Source: Saccharum officinarum | Taxonomy: Eukaryota; Streptophyta; Magnoliopsida; Poales; Poaceae | Direction of reading: 5' to 3' | DNA length: 64,000 nucleotides | Assembly: GCA_020631735.1 (NCBI GenBank) | Contig: CM036225.1 | Coordinates: 68,064,662-68,128,661, forward strand | Shown: piece after piece, positions 61,628 to 64,000 of the stretch | Position numbering within the stretch: position 1 is the stretch's first letter | Layout of the letters: each line of letters begins with the position of its first letter | Translations under genes and position numbers: made by a program | The notes under the pieces: generated by a model | Told to the model about the DNA's origin: nothing | Databases searched by the model: none | What the model saw: only the letters and a program-made list of their open reading frames with translations

Positions 61628-62350
61628 ATGGGTTTCATCAAAGACATTCCACCACTCAAAGGTGACAACTACACCGAGTGGAAGAAGAAGATTGACCTCG
61701 CCTTTGTCTTGACTGAGGTGGACTGGGTAGTCACCACACCGTGCCCCACTAAGCCTATGGCACCGGTGAGGGACACTAATGAGTCTGATGCTGATTGGCA
61801 AAAGAAAGAGAGGGATCATACTCCCATACAGATGGTATATGACCTACAAAAGCAAAAGTGGGTCAATGCCAATAAAAAGTGTGTTGCTGTCATAAAGAAC
61901 ATGATTGAACCTACCATAATGGGCTCAATCCAAGAGTGTGACACTATCATAGAATACCTGAAAAGAATAAAGAGTCAGTTCTATGGTTCTTCAAAGACAT
62001 ATGATATTCAGCTGATAAAGCAGCTGATGACATAAAGGTATTTCTGAGGAGGAAATGACACTGGCATAAGAGAGCACATATCAAAGATGAATCACTTGAA
62101 CAACAAGCTAAAACCAATGGATCTGGCTCTTAAGAAAGAGTTCCTTATCCATGTGATTTTTGCTTCTTTACCAAAAGAGTTTGACACATTTGTTGTCAAT
62201 TACAAAACTCAGCGTGAAAAATGGGATCTAGAACGTTGTATGACAATGTGCGTGCAAGAGGAAGAGAGAATAAAGGCCGCCAATGGTCCCGCCGAGGCTT
62301 GCGCCAAAAACTTGACCATTTCTCCTCCCCATTCTTTCTCCTTGGACCAT
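61628..62350 (+). pseudogene. copia gag with two in-frame stops
   Basis: ATG at 61628 opens MGFIKDIPPLKGDNYTEWKK, the conserved start of this copia gag family (UBN2/gag-polypeptide type), and continues through EYLKRIKSQFYGSSKTYDIQ. A TAA at 62033-62035 and a TGA at 62045-62047 interrupt it. The same frame then resumes with GIREHISKMNHLNNKLKPMD and FASLPKEFDTFVVNYKTQRE up to EEERIKAANG. Gag would form the particle shell; this copy cannot make it whole. A pyrimidine-rich CAG (TTTCTATTTCAG, about 61604-61615) sits just before the ATG, suggesting a spliced leader. The end of the reading at about 62351 coincides with the next repeat's start. Confidence 0.8.
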
Positions 62351-64000
62351 TGTAAGGTCCTAGATGGCTAGAGGGGGTGAATAGCCTATAAAAAATCCTA
62401 CACAAGCCACTAAGTAAACTTGTTAAAATAACAAACGACGTAAAGCGAGTTTTGCTTAGCCTACGATTGTAATGCAAGCCTCCTATTTATAAGTCTAGTA
62501 GATTATGATCTCTAGTTCACACAAGGGCTATGTCACTAAACCTACACTAGTGAGCAAGCTAACAACTACTAGCAAAGGCTACCACTAGAGCTACACAAGA
62601 TAATCTAGTAAATGTAAATCAAGAGAGAGGATTGTGAAACTTATACCGACGGTGGAGTGAAGATGTTGCCAATCACCAAGATGATATACAATCAAACAAT
62701 ATTAACAACAACACAATATGAAGACCAATCACCAGGAGACAAGAGACACAATATTTTTATTCACACGGTGTTCACTTGTGCACCGACAAGCTACGTCACC
62801 GGTTGTGTCGACCAACACTTAGATGGTTTCTCGGTGTGACCCTCAAGTCACTTGCCCCCTCAAGGCACGCCCCGCAAGGCACCACAAGACACCACTCTCA
62901 AGTGAGGTAACTCAATGACACGTGCAATCCACTAGAGTTGCTTTTGGCGCTCCACCGAGGAAAGCACAAGAACCTCTTACAATCAACCGGAGGTGGCCAA
63001 GAACAATCTCCTTCTCTTGCCAACGCCTTCAACAATCTTCAAACCGGCTAGGAGCGGTACTCTCCAAGAGTAACAAGAAATTCACCGGCTAAACTATGCA
63101 CAAGTGCCACTAGATGCCCTCAAGCTATGCAATGCACTTTGGAATCACTCAATCTCACTTTTGATTTGCAATCAAGCAAGAGAGAGAGAGTGGGAGGGAG
63201 AAGCTCTAGCTTAAAGGATGCACAAGAGTGTTAGAAATATCAAGAGACCTCCCCAAGGGCCGGCCAACAAGTATTTATAAGCATCCCAAACGAATAGAGC
63301 CATTGTACTCCTTCACTGGGTGTTTTTCGGGACGACCGGACGCGCTCAACCGCGTCCGATCGCCCTGCACCATCCACGTGTTCTCTCTAGATTCAAACGC
63401 GACCGCCCGATCCTCCAATGGTCACTGTGCGACAATGGTCAAATGCAACGACCGAACGCGCCGCTCAACCGACCCAACGCGCTACACTCGCCGTCCGGTT
63501 TGAGTCTAGTAAGGTCCCATCGCGACCGGACGCGTTCGGTCGATCGTGACCGGACGCGCACCGCGTCCGATTGACCTTGCGTTCTGTAGTTTCCTATGGG
63601 CGCCTGACCGGACGCATCGGTCCCGCGAGTGACCGGACGCGCCGGTGCGAAACCCTAACACCCACGCGCCTGACTGCCGCGATGAACTGACCGGACGCGT
63701 CCGGTCAAACGGAGACCGCGTCCGGTTCAGCGTCCGGTCACCACTGTGACCTTCGTTCGCCTCCGTTTCTTCTTCGACTTCCGGCGTAGTGGAAAATAGG
63801 CATTTCAACTCCTCGAAAACGCCTGAATCCCGCCTCGCAAGCTCGGCGGGAGGGAGAGAGGGACCCAAACCCTCTCTACCGCTCAAACTTCATCGCCTTC
63901 GTAAATGTGCCAACACCAACAAGTGATCACCACCTTGTGCACATGTGTTAGCATTTTCATAATCATTTTTGAAGGTTTTCCAGTTAGCTCACTAGGCCCT
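62351..64000. mobile_element. LTR-like repeat of unknown family, running off the window
   Basis: Begins TGTAAGGTCCTAGATGGC, GAGGGGGTGAATAGCC inside the copia gag region. It is non-coding, CA-rich in the middle (62830-63060) and GC-rich at 63330-63750. The TG start and lack of genes suggest a long LTR or other grass repeat nested in the copia element; the other end is not in view. Confidence 0.45.
63333..63745. repeat. Cluster of GACCGGACGC motifs in both orientations
   Basis: At least six CCGGACGC words on the plus strand and three GCGTCCGG on the same strand (minus orientation), several as the palindrome ACCGGACGCGTCCGGT near 63690-63705. Spacing is irregular. Confidence 0.8.

Larger units (their letters stand above)
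59918..62350 (+). mobile_element. 5' part of a Ty1/copia retrotransposon
   Basis: 5' LTR (59918-60425), initiator-Met PBS, a leader of about 1.2 kb and a gag gene, then an abrupt change of sequence at about 62351. Protease, integrase, RT and 3' LTR are not in the window; the element is cut by the next repeat or continues beyond it. Confidence 0.8.

Overview
The window is nuclear DNA from a grass, most likely of the Andropogoneae (Sorghum/Saccharum/Miscanthus group). The evidence is a satellite with a 137-bp monomer (the size of the sorghum/sugarcane centromeric satellite family), grass-type MITEs, Tekay/Del, Tat and Ty1/copia retrotransposons, and an intron-rich plant B2-type cyclin gene. There is no bacterial-style operon structure, and nearly all short open reading frames are chance readings of repeats.

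Layout. 1-19146: uninterrupted tandem array of 137-bp monomers with a clear higher-order repeat (17 monomers, about 2.31 kb) and a nearly perfect 1262-bp internal tandem duplication. 19147-19246: 100-N assembly gap, so the satellite is not proven to touch what follows. 19247-24412: minus-strand Ty3/gypsy element of Tat type, with a complete 5' LTR, a decayed gag/protease/RT region, and its 3' end lost in the gap. 25692-28932: the one convincing host gene, a ten-exon minus-strand CYCB2 cyclin gene (423 residues by my reconstruction). Its third intron carries a 539-bp non-autonomous hAT transposon with a perfect 8-bp target duplication. Upstream lie a leader, a TATA-like box and three AACGG mitotic-activator cores. 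32077-43748: a full-length minus-strand Tekay/Del chromovirus with 3.26-kb LTRs, PBS, PPT and an uninterrupted gag-pol frame ending in a chromodomain-like segment. Its two LTRs are nearly identical except for one block of about 290 bp, and it lacks matching target duplications. 43749-58300: AT-rich intergenic DNA with many MITEs (Stowaway, Tourist/PIF, a 793-bp Harbinger-type element), microsatellites and degenerate tandem repeats, but no convincing gene. 58329-59026: probable solo LTR. 59918-62350: 5' part of a plus-strand Ty1/copia element (LTR, initiator-Met PBS, gag with two in-frame stops). It is interrupted at about 62351 by another repeat that runs out of the window and contains a block of GACCGGACGC motifs in both orientations.

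How the parts relate. CYCB2 is the only host function recognised: a G2/M cyclin that activates a CDK, carries an N-terminal destruction box, and has promoter motifs fitting G2/M transcription. Everything else is satellite or transposon history: satellite homogenisation on the left, then nested and solo retroelements and MITEs. The most unusual observations are the 17-mer higher-order satellite and the mosaic LTR pair of the young Tekay element. I found no evidence of a wholly new gene system.
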